Part shown: piece by piece, positions 27,180-34,714 of the stretch
Layout of the letters: each line of letters begins with the position of its first letter
Position numbering within the stretch: the first letter of the stretch is position 1
The notes under the pieces: generated by a model
The model's input: only the letters and a program-made list of their open reading frames with translations
Told to the model about the DNA's origin: nothing
Database searches by the model: none
Position numbers and translations under genes: made by a program
Assembly (NCBI RefSeq): GCF_014207185.1
Contig: NZ_JACHCP010000002.1
Coordinates: 1-64,000 of the forward strand
Origin: Rhodanobacter sp. A1T4
Lineage (GTDB): Bacteria; Pseudomonadota; Gammaproteobacteria; Xanthomonadales; Rhodanobacteraceae
Direction of reading: 5' to 3'
DNA length: 64,000 bases

Positions 27180-27575
27180 TTACCTGTTACGCGCTTTAGA
27201 AACGTGCCAAGCGAAACAACTGGCTAATTCGGGAGGTATGCCTGGCGCGTGCTGAATCGCCCAAGCCCTGATGCTTTGCTCTTCTGCTGGACGGGCCGCA
27301 CCGCTCCATATTGTTACGAAGTGAGTGCGGACAGGCTCGCCTTTGAGGAACAGAAAAGGAGAATCGGAGTCGAATGTTTCGACATAGATGATGTGCCAAT
27401 TGGCAAAAGAAAAGACCTGCTGCACCGAAGCCGAGCTGGTCTTGAGTTGTTGTGCCAAGACAGGCGCCCATGCGACCTTTTGCGCGGTTGTGAGCTTTTG
27501 ACTCACTGCGCTGCAAGGCGATGCAAGTGTCTGTGAACAGACGATGGCTAAGACAATAAAGGCGAGTATGCGCAT
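27180..27575 (-). CDS. Cassette 6: secreted protein, unknown
   Basis: 131 residues with a signal peptide (RILAFIVLAIVCSQTLASP) and two Cys, one in the early mature part and one near the end. The body reads FANWHIIYVETFDSDSPFLF, then THFVTIWSGAARPAEEQSIR. It is probably periplasmic. No family is recognised. The gene starts 3-4 nt into the cassette after attC site 5. Confidence 0.7.
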   Translation of the reverse strand: MRILAFIVLAIVCSQTLASPCSAVSQKLTTAQKVAWAPVLAQQLKTSSASVQQVFSFANWHIIYVETFDSDSPFLFLKGEPVRTHFVTIWSGAARPAEEQSIRAWAIQHAPGIPPELASCFAWHVSKARNR

Positions 27576-27578
27576 GTT

Positions 27579-27635
27579 GGCTAACGCTGGAGTTAAGCGG
27601 CAGCGAAGCCGTCCGCCTTGAACGAAATGTTAGGT
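27579..27635 (-). repeat. attC site 5
   Basis: 57 bp from GGCTAAC to GTTAGGT on the + strand. Arms match the array consensus. Confidence 0.9.
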
Positions 27636-27944
27636 GTGCAGCATGGAGCCAACGCAAATTATAAGTAGCACAAGGCCAGCAAGGGTAAGACAAAGAATAT
27701 AAAAAACTTTGTTGCCTTTCTGGTCATTTTTTACATGAGACTCGGGGTTGCGCCACTTGTCTAAGACAGCCTCCCACTCACTTTGAAGCTCCATGGCGGC
27801 TGCGATGAAAAGCGGTAAAAAGCCAAGGAAATACACAAACTTTGATACGGGAAGATCTGGATTCTTTGGAGAGAGCCAAATAGCCGTTGGCAACGTGACT
27901 AGGATCAAAGCCGCAATTTTCCATTTCGATGCTGTCGACTTCAT
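27630..27944 (-). CDS. Cassette 5: three-TM small membrane protein
   Basis: 104 residues. Membrane segments are IAALILVTLPTAIWLS, FVYFLGFLPLFIAAAMEL and FYILCLTLAGLVLLIICVGS, separated by a charged loop (SEWEAVLDKWRNPESHVKN). No family is recognised. It is the kind of short membrane protein often found in cassette arrays. The TAA stop is in attC. Confidence 0.68.
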   Translation of the reverse strand: MKSTASKWKIAALILVTLPTAIWLSPKNPDLPVSKFVYFLGFLPLFIAAAMELQSEWEAVLDKWRNPESHVKNDQKGNKVFYILCLTLAGLVLLIICVGSMLHT

Positions 27945-27949
27945 TTGCC

Positions 27950-28006
27950 ACCTAACGCTGGAGTTGAGCGGCGGCGCAGCCGTCCGCCTTGAACGAGCAG
28001 TTAGGC
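27950..28006 (-). repeat. attC site 6
   Basis: 57 bp from ACCTAAC to GTTAGGC on the + strand. The upstream gene is translated through most of it. Confidence 0.9.
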
Positions 28007-28227
28007 GCCACTACCGTGATTGTGTCGCCAGACTGCATAGCAAGCTCGTAAAGCCCCTCACCTTTCTCGCGAAATTCCAACACTGAGACCGACGAACCCC
28101 AAGGATAGGATGCGGGAATTAGTAGCTCAGTGACGCTGTAGAAAGTGACCGTGAACGGCTCAAGCTTATGTGGTGTGCGAGAAATTGAAGCTGCATGTGC
28201 GTGCCTGCCAGTCGAAGTTAACGGCAA
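27952..28227 (-). CDS. Cassette 4 protein with attC-encoded tail
   Basis: 91 residues from a TTG at 28227. The body (FTVTFYSVTELLIPASYPWG, VLEFREKGEGLYELAMQSG) looks like a small beta-rich protein. The last 16 residues, NCSFKADGCAAAQLQR, are read from the attC site itself. The start is uncertain, since no good ATG exists within the cassette. Confidence 0.5.
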   Translation of the reverse strand: MPLTSTGRHAHAASISRTPHKLEPFTVTFYSVTELLIPASYPWGSSVSVLEFREKGEGLYELAMQSGDTITVVAPNCSFKADGCAAAQLQR

Positions 28228-28277
28228 CTAGAGACGCATCATGGAGTTTGTCGATGGATGAGGTCATTTCTCTTGAC

Positions 28278-28324
28278 GCCTAACGCTGGAGCCGGAGGCG
28301 CCCGCCTCGAATGATTGGTTAGGC
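28278..28324 (-). repeat. attC site 7 (short form)
   Basis: Only 47 bp: the segment GTTAAGCGGC of the other sites is missing, so one L box is lost while both outer boxes (GCCTAAC, GTTAGGC) are intact. Confidence 0.85.
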
Positions 28325-28621
28325 ACAACCGCCGCGAGGCGCTTTTGCCAATTGGGCTACGTACTCGGCGCGCGCCGCCCCCGTTAGCGAAACATTACGC
28401 TCACGGCACCATTCTGACATGGCTAACACGTCGACAGAGACACGCTCCACTTTACGTCCGTTGGACTCGATCTCGCGAATAGCTTGGTGTGCAGATTGCT
28501 GCCATTGTTCGTACGTGTCATCGAGCTCGCCGCGATTGGGTACCAACGCACAAAGTAGCTGCCATTGCTCCTCGTCGTACCAAGCCAGGCGCAGAACATA
28601 ACGATCTTGTTTCGAACTCAT
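28319..28621 (-). CDS. Cassette 3 protein, unknown
   Basis: 100 residues if started at the ATG at 28621 (SSKQDRYVLRLAWYDEEQWQ); the frame is open to 28651. It continues CALVPNRGELDDTYEQWQ, then IREIESNGRKVERVSVDVL, and AMSEWCRERNVSLTGAARAE. A polar helix-rich protein of a type common in xanthomonad cassettes. Function unknown. Ends in attC site 7. Confidence 0.65.
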   Translation of the reverse strand: MSSKQDRYVLRLAWYDEEQWQLLCALVPNRGELDDTYEQWQQSAHQAIREIESNGRKVERVSVDVLAMSEWCRERNVSLTGAARAEYVAQLAKAPRGGCA

Positions 28622-28655
28622 TGTGTGCCTCAATTTGCCGAGGTGGCGCATTGGT

Positions 28656-28712
28656 GCCTAACGCTGGAGTTAAGCGGCGCCGGAGGCGTCCGCCTTGAAC
28701 GAATTGTTAGAG
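28656..28712 (-). repeat. attC site 8
   Basis: 57 bp from GCCTAAC to GTTAGAG on the + strand; the Sir2 gene reads into it. Confidence 0.9.
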
Positions 28713-29419
28713 CCCGCCCCACTGCGCGTGAGCCACTCTTTGACCAAGCTTGGAATGATGCTGGTGGCGTTGCCGCGCAGAAACTTGAACCCGTAAGGAA
28801 TTCTCTCCATTTCAAGCGAGACAAGTACCTTCTCAGCTCTGCCACGGGAGGCCTTAACTAAGGAAGCAGCAGGGTGCACGGTAAGGGATGTGCCAACCAC
28901 CAGAACCTTTGCGGCAGTGGCCATGTGCAACCGGGCCTCCTCCATATGCTGGGTTTCTTCTCCAAACCAAACTATGTCTGGTCTGAGTTGAGTCCCATCC
29001 TCGCAGAGCTGGCCGAGCGAAATGGGGGCGTCATCTATACGATACCGCTTGGGGTTGCCCGATGTGCTCCGTGCATACGCCAGCTGCCCATGAAGGTGGA
29101 TCACATTACTAGATCCGGCGCGCTCATGAAGCTCGTCAACGTTCTGCGTAATAACAACTACGTCAAAGGCCGCTTCTAGCCAAGCAATTGCGGCGTGCGC
29201 TGAATTTGGCAAGGCATGCCATGCCTTTAGCCGGCGCTCGTTGTAGAAGGCGAGAACAGCATCAGGGCGGGTCTCCCAGCCCTCGGGGCTCGCAACCTCG
29301 TGCCAGGAATATTCGTTCCATAGGCCATTGGAATCTCGGAACGTGGGTAAGCCGCTCTCTGCACTCAAACCAGAGCCGGATAGAACCACAATCTTGTTTG
29401 GTTGAACGTCGGGCTTCAC
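28670..29419 (-). CDS. Cassette 2: Sir2-family NAD-dependent deacylase
   Basis: 249 residues. The NAD-binding motif GSGLSAESGLPTFRD is at 15-29, TQNVDELHERAG at 91-102, and the catalytic His at 110 in IHLHG. RPDIVWFGEE is also present. The four zinc Cys of CobB-type sirtuins are absent (one Cys in that region), so it belongs to a zinc-less branch. The last twelve residues (NNSFKADASGAA) come from attC. Sir2 enzymes deacylate lysines or hydrolyse NAD; which applies here is unknown. Confidence 0.85.
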   Translation of the reverse strand: MKPDVQPNKIVVLSGSGLSAESGLPTFRDSNGLWNEYSWHEVASPEGWETRPDAVLAFYNERRLKAWHALPNSAHAAIAWLEAAFDVVVITQNVDELHERAGSSNVIHLHGQLAYARSTSGNPKRYRIDDAPISLGQLCEDGTQLRPDIVWFGEETQHMEEARLHMATAAKVLVVGTSLTVHPAASLVKASRGRAEKVLVSLEMERIPYGFKFLRGNATSIIPSLVKEWLTRSGAGSNNSFKADASGAA

Positions 29420-29426
29420 ATGCGGG

Positions 29427-29483
29427 CTCTAACGCTGGAGTTAAGCGGCGCCGGAGGCGTCCGCCTTGAACGAATGGTTAGGC
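29427..29483 (-). repeat. attC site 9
   Basis: 57 bp from CTCTAAC to GTTAGGC on the + strand, after the first cassette gene. Confidence 0.9.
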
Positions 29484-29503
29484 ACAAACCTCAGCATACG
29501 AGT

Positions 29504-29854
29504 CTAGGGCTGTTTTTGGTAAGGGCGAAAGACCATGACTTTGCGAATTAAGCTGAAAGTATAGGCGACAGCAAGACCGATGAAGCCGCCGGTTAACCCA
29601 GCCATTGCCACACGGGGCAAGCCGATGTGCGGTTGTAGCCAGTACAAGAGAAGTACGCCTCCTGGAACAATGGGCGCCATAGCGATGCCCCAAAGCAACC
29701 GCGGCGTAAAGCCGACCTTTAAGTGGGCGCCGCAACTTGAGCAATGGAACTTCGATGACCGAGTGCCCAATGCAGGGGCAGCCTGAACTACTGTGCTGCC
29801 GCCACAGACAGGGCAAATTTTATCGGTGTAGCTCGGCTGGCTTGCTTTCGTCAT
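29504..29854 (-). CDS. Cassette 1: zinc-ribbon two-TM protein
   Basis: 116 residues. An N-terminal zinc ribbon (ICPVCGGSTVV, then FHCSSCGAHLKVG) is followed by two membrane segments (LLWGIAMAPIVPGGVLLLYW and VAMAGLTGGFIGLAVAYTFS). It is the gene nearest the presumed attachment end, where expression from an array promoter would be strongest. No function is known. The ATG is about 5 nt from the recombination point. Confidence 0.72.
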   Translation of the reverse strand: MTKASQPSYTDKICPVCGGSTVVQAAPALGTRSSKFHCSSCGAHLKVGFTPRLLWGIAMAPIVPGGVLLLYWLQPHIGLPRVAMAGLTGGFIGLAVAYTFSLIRKVMVFRPYQKQP

Positions 29855-29858
29855 TGCG

Positions 29859-29890
29859 GCCTAACTACCTAATAGACCGACCCGGGTCGG
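29859..29890 (-). other. First recombination point of array, attI-like
   Basis: On the minus strand GTTAGGC marks the start of cassette 1. The other half of an attC is missing here, as expected of an attI junction. A perfect palindrome CCGACCCGGGTCGG (29877-29890) lies 11 bp outside. The next 140 bp up to the TPR gene has no integrase frame. Confidence 0.5.
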
Positions 29891-30033
29891 GTTATACATC
29901 TCGCATCAAACGAGACCGCAACAGACGACGAGGATGGCAACGGACAAGCGGATCATGTCTTTCCTTTGTCCGTGGTGGAACGTGATGCGGCGAGTGGAGA
30001 GATCGGCAATACCGGTGACACGAGAGTCACGTC

Positions 30034-31680
30034 CTAGGGGTGCTGCGGAGTCAGACTTGCCGGAACCGGTTGCGATGATTTGGTGAGGAGTTCACGCATG
30101 CGGCTGATATGCCACTGCATGATCGGGTCGTTGCCAAAGTGATCTACAAAATACTGATAGGTGGCACTCAAATCGGCGCGCGGCTGATTCTCCACAATGG
30201 TCGCCCGCATGGCCCACCCGCCTGGACTGCCGGGGTATTTGCGGATGATGCGATCAGCAATATCCCACGCCTTGTCCCACTCGTGTGTCTGGTTGGTGTA
30301 GAGGTTTCCCAATGAGGAAAGCACCTCGATGTCGTCGGGAGCCATGGCCAGTGCGTGCTCGAGATCCTTTTCGGCAGACGGGTAGTCCATCAGCGACATG
30401 TAGATGTCGCCACGCAGCCGGTAGTTGGCGGCAATCTGGGGATTGCCGGCGATGAGGCGGTTGGCGTCCTCCATCGCCATGTCGGATTCGCCCACGGCAG
30501 GAAGTTCGAAGTCACGCCGCCGGCGCACACCCCAAGCGCCAGGCTGAAAACGCATCACCTCTGACAGATAGATCACCGCCAGTTCGGGATGCCCGTTTTC
30601 GCTGGCGGCAAAACCGGCGTTGGACAGGAGCGACGTGCTGGCGACGTTGTCGAACACCACGGGAAAAGCCGACCAATTGGCCGACGATTCGCAGTTGCAC
30701 ACGTCATACTTGTAAGCAGGCCCCGCCGAAAGCAGGATCGCCAGCAACGGATTTTGTTTTACGTAAGCCTGCGCCTGGACAGCAACACGATCCATGGCTT
30801 CCAGCGAGCCGCCCCATTTGGGCTCCGCCGCACCACTGAGCACGCCGTAGATCGAATAGTTGTCAGGCGCGGCCGCCAGTCCGCGTTTGGCGGCATTGAG
30901 CGTGTAGTCATCACCCAGACTCATCGAGCCGGCATGGATCATCGAGACATAGGCCGGCGTGACCTTGGGGTTCAGGGCAACCGCGCGCTGCAGGTCGGTG
31001 TCGGCCTGTGCCAGCAGGCGGTCCATGGCGTCGATGTTGCTTTGAGGTGTATCACGGATATAGGCCCCACCGCGTGCATCGGAAGCCATCGCCACATACG
31101 CCATGCCACTGGCCGCATAGGCGAACGCGCTGGATGGCGACGCGCGCTTCCAGGCATCCAGCGTCGAGCGGACATCGAACGAGCCATTGTCGAAAGCGTT
31201 GTAATAGGTACGGTCCAGCACGCCCGGTGCCGCGGGTACACTGAGCTGTGCCTGCAGATCCTGCTCAAGCTGGTGGTCGAGATCGGCGGCATGTCCGGTC
31301 TGGATGAGCTTCTGCGCCTCGGCGAACGAGATCACCTTCTGCAGGTGGTAGCGGCAATAGGCCACGACAGTCGCGTGCGACCAGTGACTATTCGGCGGAT
31401 CGGGATAGGCGAGGCAACGCTGCACCAGACTGTTGATCGCTTCCGCCGCCTTGACCTTGGTCAGGAACGCATGAATGTCATCGATCGAGTAGACGAAAGT
31501 AGTACGACCCATTCCCGCGAACGGCATGTTGTGCGTGGGCGGTTGCGTCACCTGTGGTGGGTGCGCGCCATTTTGCATGGCGCTCGGCATTTGCTTGCTT
31601 GTAACTGCCGTCGTACAGCCTGCCAAAACCATAAGCAGCGACATACCGGCCAACCGCTTCCATTGCTTCCACAAGTCCAT
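30034..31680 (-). CDS. TPR-type lipoprotein, paralogue 1 of 3
   Basis: 548 residues with a lipobox (LAGMSLLMVLAGCTTA), so probably membrane-anchored in the periplasm. Shared blocks are RCLAYPDPPNSHWSHATVVA, LLDRTYYNAFDNGSFDVRS, AEPKWGGS, and a TPR-like end (DLEHALAMAPDDIEVLSSLG, WAMRATIVENQPRADL). The same blocks recur at 58195-59784 and 60168-61817. The ATG at 31680 follows AAAGGGG. A scaffold or chaperone role is possible; none is established. Confidence 0.75.
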   Translation of the reverse strand: MDLWKQWKRLAGMSLLMVLAGCTTAVTSKQMPSAMQNGAHPPQVTQPPTHNMPFAGMGRTTFVYSIDDIHAFLTKVKAAEAINSLVQRCLAYPDPPNSHWSHATVVAYCRYHLQKVISFAEAQKLIQTGHAADLDHQLEQDLQAQLSVPAAPGVLDRTYYNAFDNGSFDVRSTLDAWKRASPSSAFAYAASGMAYVAMASDARGGAYIRDTPQSNIDAMDRLLAQADTDLQRAVALNPKVTPAYVSMIHAGSMSLGDDYTLNAAKRGLAAAPDNYSIYGVLSGAAEPKWGGSLEAMDRVAVQAQAYVKQNPLLAILLSAGPAYKYDVCNCESSANWSAFPVVFDNVASTSLLSNAGFAASENGHPELAVIYLSEVMRFQPGAWGVRRRRDFELPAVGESDMAMEDANRLIAGNPQIAANYRLRGDIYMSLMDYPSAEKDLEHALAMAPDDIEVLSSLGNLYTNQTHEWDKAWDIADRIIRKYPGSPGGWAMRATIVENQPRADLSATYQYFVDHFGNDPIMQWHISRMRELLTKSSQPVPASLTPQHP

Positions 31681-31754
31681 CGTGATCCCCTTTGGCTTCC
31701 AAGCGCACGAGATTATCAGAGGGTTGCGAATCATGTCAGAAAGGTGCGCATGGT

Positions 31755-31830
31755 CTTCGCCGCCGAAACCGGGGGCAGAGTCGACTTTCCAACATCGCCC
31801 TCAAAGAACTCCACTCTGAACTATGTTTTT
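31755..31830. repeat. Dispersed hairpin repeat, family 1, copy e
   Basis: CAGAGT (31776-31781) pairs with ACTCTG (31813-31818), with the interior CGACTTTCCAACATCGCCCT and CAAAGAA nearly identical to copies a and b. Confidence 0.68.
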
Positions 31831-31840
31831 GCTGGCCCCT

Positions 31841-32518
31841 TCAATGCACATTCCTACCAACGATATGAAGCGAGGTCACGACAGGGGCAACGTCCACGGG
31901 AGCTTCGTAATAGACATGGATCTGATCACCCCACTGATTCGCGAAGATCTCCACATATTGTTGAAGTGGCCTTGTTGATTTCGCCGCCACTTTGAAGCCT
32001 GCCGTCTGTAAATCTGCCTCAACCTTGACAAGGGTGAGCGCGCCCATGCCACTGCAAGCGATGTCGAGAACAGAGGTGAAACCTCGGCTGCCAGTAGCCC
32101 GCCCTTGAGCAACCTGCCAAGAAGAATTGCGGCTATTCGGTTCGGCTGGTGACGGCTCGCCTTGAATTTCGTCGCGGACGGAGAGCATCCAAGGATCGTA
32201 CGAATGAAGCAGCATGGGGCGATGCATTTCGTAGCTACCGATAGAATCCATCGGTGCCACTTGGACGACATGCTGCATCTTTACACCAGTGACGCGTTCC
32301 ACATCAGCCAAGCTGATGTAACTGTGATCTTTGGCCACGAGAGGTAACAACCCGTTCCATAGCTTCGTCATACATGAGTCGGACGGTGAAGCTATGTAAG
32401 TGCTTATATTGCTACCGCCCATCGCTTGAGCGTTGGCATAAGGCGTGACCAGAACTGTCGCTAGAAAGATCCAATTCCGTCGATGCTTAGAAAGCCATTG
32501 CAAGGTCGTCTCCACCAA
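31841..32518 (-). CDS. Secreted protein of unknown function
   Basis: 225 residues with a signal peptide (RRNWIFLATVLVTPYANAQA). Mature part: ISTYIASPSDSCMTKLWNGL, then DVERVTGVKMQHVVQVAPM and QYVEIFANQWGDQIHVYYEA. It is probably periplasmic. No known domain is visible. It stands alone between a hairpin repeat and the DUF2784 gene. Confidence 0.6.
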   Translation of the reverse strand: MVETTLQWLSKHRRNWIFLATVLVTPYANAQAMGGSNISTYIASPSDSCMTKLWNGLLPLVAKDHSYISLADVERVTGVKMQHVVQVAPMDSIGSYEMHRPMLLHSYDPWMLSVRDEIQGEPSPAEPNSRNSSWQVAQGRATGSRGFTSVLDIACSGMGALTLVKVEADLQTAGFKVAAKSTRPLQQYVEIFANQWGDQIHVYYEAPVDVAPVVTSLHIVGRNVH

Positions 32519-32594
32519 TTAAGTTGGCCAGATCCTACTAGAGACGCGGACGCTTACATGACTCAGTTAAGTGGACCTGCCCCGCGCTATTCGT

Positions 32595-32999
32595 TCATCG
32601 TGTTGGAAAATGGTCCTCGACACCTTTTCCCGATCTCGACTTTCTTGGCCGCACCCATATCCACAACGCGATCACATACACAAACACCGCGACGTACGCG
32701 GCGGCAAATACCCACAGCGGCAATGGCCAGTAGATCAGCCCGTTCATCCATTGCTCGATCAACGGCTGCACATGCGCCGTACCGGAAAGTTCGTCCTGCC
32801 AGATGGTCAGAAAACAGGCGCGCCCCAGCATGGCTTGAACCGCTACGACAGCGAGGCTGAGCAGGTGCGCCAGCCGCCACCGAAACCCACGCACCCAACG
32901 CCAGCCGAGCCACGCGCCAAGCGGAATAAGCACACAACCCGCGAGGTTGAACGCGATGATTGCGAGGTGGAGCGCCAGCACGATGATCGCGGCCATCAA
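32595..32999 (-). CDS. DUF2784-family membrane protein
   Basis: 134 residues and three to four membrane segments: IVLALHLAIIAFNLAGCVLI, HLLSLAVVAVQAMLGRACFL, and WVFAAAYVAVFVYVIALWIW. The spacing with the middle RACFLTIWQ matches DUF2784 proteins, whose role is unknown. The start is AUG 32999, part of a double ATG. Confidence 0.75.
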   Translation of the reverse strand: MMAAIIVLALHLAIIAFNLAGCVLIPLGAWLGWRWVRGFRWRLAHLLSLAVVAVQAMLGRACFLTIWQDELSGTAHVQPLIEQWMNGLIYWPLPLWVFAAAYVAVFVYVIALWIWVRPRKSRSGKGVEDHFPTR

Positions 33000-33073
33000 A
33001 ATCCTGGAGTGTCGTCAGAACGGAGGAGTCGAACAAAGGGAAGGTACGTAGGCTGACCCCGCTAGTTCCAGAA

Positions 33074-33382
33074 TCAATGGTAATCGTCTTCGCGTTGGTG
33101 CCGCACCGCCAGCACGGTAACGGTTTTGCCATCATCGATTTCAAACAGCGCAACATAGCCGGATACGCCGAAGGCAATGATCAACTCGCGCAGGAAGGTG
33201 TTGTCAGGCGCGGCCTTTCGGCAACTGAAGGGGGACGTCTCCAACAAGCCCAAGCCATTGCGGATAGCAGCCAGTGCTCGCTCGGCCGTGGTCCAGTCAC
33301 CGTCGTCGCGAGTCAGGGCAAACTCATACAGCCGTTCAAGGTCGGCAAGCGCCTCCTCCGTGAAACGGACCTTGAACTTCAC
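33074..33382 (-). CDS. ParE/RelE-type toxin
   Basis: 102 residues: FKVRFTEEALADLERLYEFA at the start, then TAERALAAIRNGLGLLETSP, and a C-terminal strand VTVLAVRHQREDDYH. This is the ParE-type fold of type II toxins, which bind gyrase or the ribosome; which target applies is unknown. The ATG overlaps the antitoxin stop (ATGA). Confidence 0.85.
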   Translation of the reverse strand: MKFKVRFTEEALADLERLYEFALTRDDGDWTTAERALAAIRNGLGLLETSPFSCRKAAPDNTFLRELIIAFGVSGYVALFEIDDGKTVTVLAVRHQREDDYH

Positions 33383-33648
33383 GCCGAGGTTTTCTTTGCC
33401 TTGGCCAGCCGCGCTTCCAGCTTTTTCATCACGGCAGCCGACGAAAAGTACACCCCGGTAGCCTTAGCCTGATCCCGGGAAGCCAGTCCCCGTGCGATGA
33501 AGGCAGCCTGCTGCTGCCGCTGCTGAATCTGCGCCCGCAATGCGGACTCGACAAAGCCGGACAGACTTTCTCCGTCACGCAGAACTTCTTCCGCAGCGCG
33601 GCGCAGAACCGGCTCCACACGTAGCGAAGGAATAGTCGCGCTCTTCAT
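33379..33648 (-). CDS. Antitoxin of ParE-type pair (ribbon-helix-helix-like)
   Basis: 89 residues: KSATIPSLRVEPVLRRAAEE, LSGFVESALRAQIQQRQQQ, and a basic tail with LARAKKTSA-like ending. The N-terminal strand plus two helices suits CopG/RHH antitoxins (YlcI/YnfO type). AGGAGG lies 5 nt before the ATG at 33648. The longer frame to 33708 has no homology. It should repress its own operon and block the toxin. Confidence 0.8.
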   Translation of the reverse strand: MKSATIPSLRVEPVLRRAAEEVLRDGESLSGFVESALRAQIQQRQQQAAFIARGLASRDQAKATGVYFSSAAVMKKLEARLAKAKKTSA

Positions 33649-33692
33649 GAAACCTCCTGATGCGATGCAATTGCGATACATATTGGCGCAAT

Positions 33693-34403
33693 TCAACGAC
33701 CCGGACAAATCACCGGAAAAAAGGCGGCCCCCGAGACCCCAGGGCGGACGCAGCGCATGCTCGTTCCGGGCTGGCTTACGAGGTGATTTAACTTCCCCGT
33801 CCCGCTTTCCAAGCGTTTTCGCGCGACACGGTAGACGCCCTGCTCTTCGCTTACGCCGGTGTGCGAACCGCGCGCCGGCCCTAGCCGCTGCGATTCCACC
33901 TGGCGGATGATCTCTCGCACCGCGCGCGCGTCGCCGAAGATGGCGTTCCCCAGCAGCGATAGCGTGTGGTCGGCTAGCTCGGCGTCATGGCTGGCGGTCA
34001 CTACATCGCCATGGGCTACGATCATGTCGATCAGCTGGTTGAGCGTATCGACCTGCTCAAGGGTCATGCCGAAGAGGTAGCATCCATCTGCGTCGCTGGG
34101 CATCGCCTCCACGGCTTCAGGCTTTGCGTCGGCTGCAGGCGCCGCCTCGCTTTCGGAGCGGCAGGCCGGAAACGAGAGGTCGTCCAGCACGAGACCCACC
34201 TGCTCCGCCAGCAATTCCAGGCAGATCGCCACCTGCCTCACATTGATCTCGGGGATCCATTCCTGCGCCACGTCCGCCGTGCGCGGCTGCGCTATATGCG
34301 ACAGAAACTCGGCGTACTCGCGCAGCTTCTTCAGCCGGAGCTGGCTGTCCTCTGGCAGAAAATAACCCATCGTGTCCCGATCATCCGAATCGAACGTTGA
34401 CAT
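33693..34403 (-). CDS. XAC0095-family protein, copy A
   Basis: 236 residues. The conserved part is residues 1-199: GYFLPEDSQLRLKKLREYAE, the MTLEQVDTLNQLIDMI block, and LADHTLSLLGNAIFGDA. It is nearly the same as copy B at 42185-42823. After GVYRVARKR the two differ, marking the end of the duplicated segment, so the last 35 residues here may be read from unrelated DNA. Function unknown. AGGAGG precedes the ATG. Confidence 0.72.
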   Translation of the reverse strand: MSTFDSDDRDTMGYFLPEDSQLRLKKLREYAEFLSHIAQPRTADVAQEWIPEINVRQVAICLELLAEQVGLVLDDLSFPACRSESEAAPAADAKPEAVEAMPSDADGCYLFGMTLEQVDTLNQLIDMIVAHGDVVTASHDAELADHTLSLLGNAIFGDARAVREIIRQVESQRLGPARGSHTGVSEEQGVYRVARKRLESGTGKLNHLVSQPGTSMRCVRPGVSGAAFFPVICPGR

Positions 34404-34672
34404 GGCCGCCTCCTGATTCCATCGCAGTGCCCGTCCACGGCATGATGCCGGACGGGAAGTCGGGAGGCTAGAAACCGCAAACAGTCGGCGGGCTTATTCC
34501 CCTTTCGGGTGTTGTATTCGCCGCCCTCCCGACGCAGTTGTCACGTCGGCTGCGCCCACAGATGCAGGCACAAAAAACCCACCGGTTTGTCGGAGGTGGG
34601 TACCGCTGTTTGGGGAGTTTCTAGGCTCCTTGGGATTGAGTCTGCTACTCTGCAAGGAAGGCGAGTCAAGAC
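34404..34672 (-). ncRNA. Structured leader, C4/CI-immunity-RNA-like, copy A
   Basis: The 270 bp before copy A is almost identical to that before copy B. In the RNA sense, CTAGAAAC (34624-34617) is followed by a terminator hairpin, then a long stem CCTCCCGAC/GTCGGGAGG (34525-34533 with 34459-34467), and GTTTCTAG (34475-34468), complementary to the first octamer. Such paired a/a' boxes around a terminator are the layout of phage P1 C4 and P4 CI RNA. Ash/icd-like frames across it fit the same class. Identity by covariance model is not tested. Confidence 0.5.
34572..34601 (-). terminator. Intrinsic terminator inside leader A
   Basis: On the minus strand CCCACC-11 nt-GGTGGG is followed by six T. 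It would end the small upstream RNA before the XAC0095 gene unless read through. Confidence 0.65.
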
Positions 34673-34714
34673 ATGCGCGGATAAGCGAATAGGATCCCGA
34701 TAGCTCTTTGCCTT

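Larger units (their letters stand above)
25587..29865 (-). mobile_element. Integron cassette array without integrase (CALIN-type), nine cassettes
   Basis: Nine minus-strand genes alternate with nine highly similar attC sites. On the minus strand each site reads GCCTAAC, TTCAAGGCGG..., CCGCTTAACTCCAGC, GTTAGGC. That is R''-L''-L'-R', with an unpaired extra G in L''. This orientation matches the gene direction, as in true cassettes. The first recombination point (GTTAGGC on the minus strand) is at 29859-29865. No intI reading frame exists between it and the TPR gene at 30034, so this is either a cluster away from its integrase or an integron that lost it. attC homogeneity is typical of chromosomal arrays. 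Confidence 0.9.

Noticed and set aside
25587..29865. Repeated 57-bp units as a CRISPR array
   Set aside because: Spacing is 250-700 bp, each gap has one gene, and the units carry R/L boxes of attC; no cas gene is present.
29866..30033. Integrase remnant beside the array
   Set aside because: Read in all frames, no tyrosine-recombinase box (R..H..R..Y) or intI-type patch is seen; only 168 bp are available.
30589..31995. 468-codon open frame on the plus strand
   Set aside because: Opposite to the TPR lipoprotein, whose repeats and lipobox are clear; the antisense frame is composition-driven.
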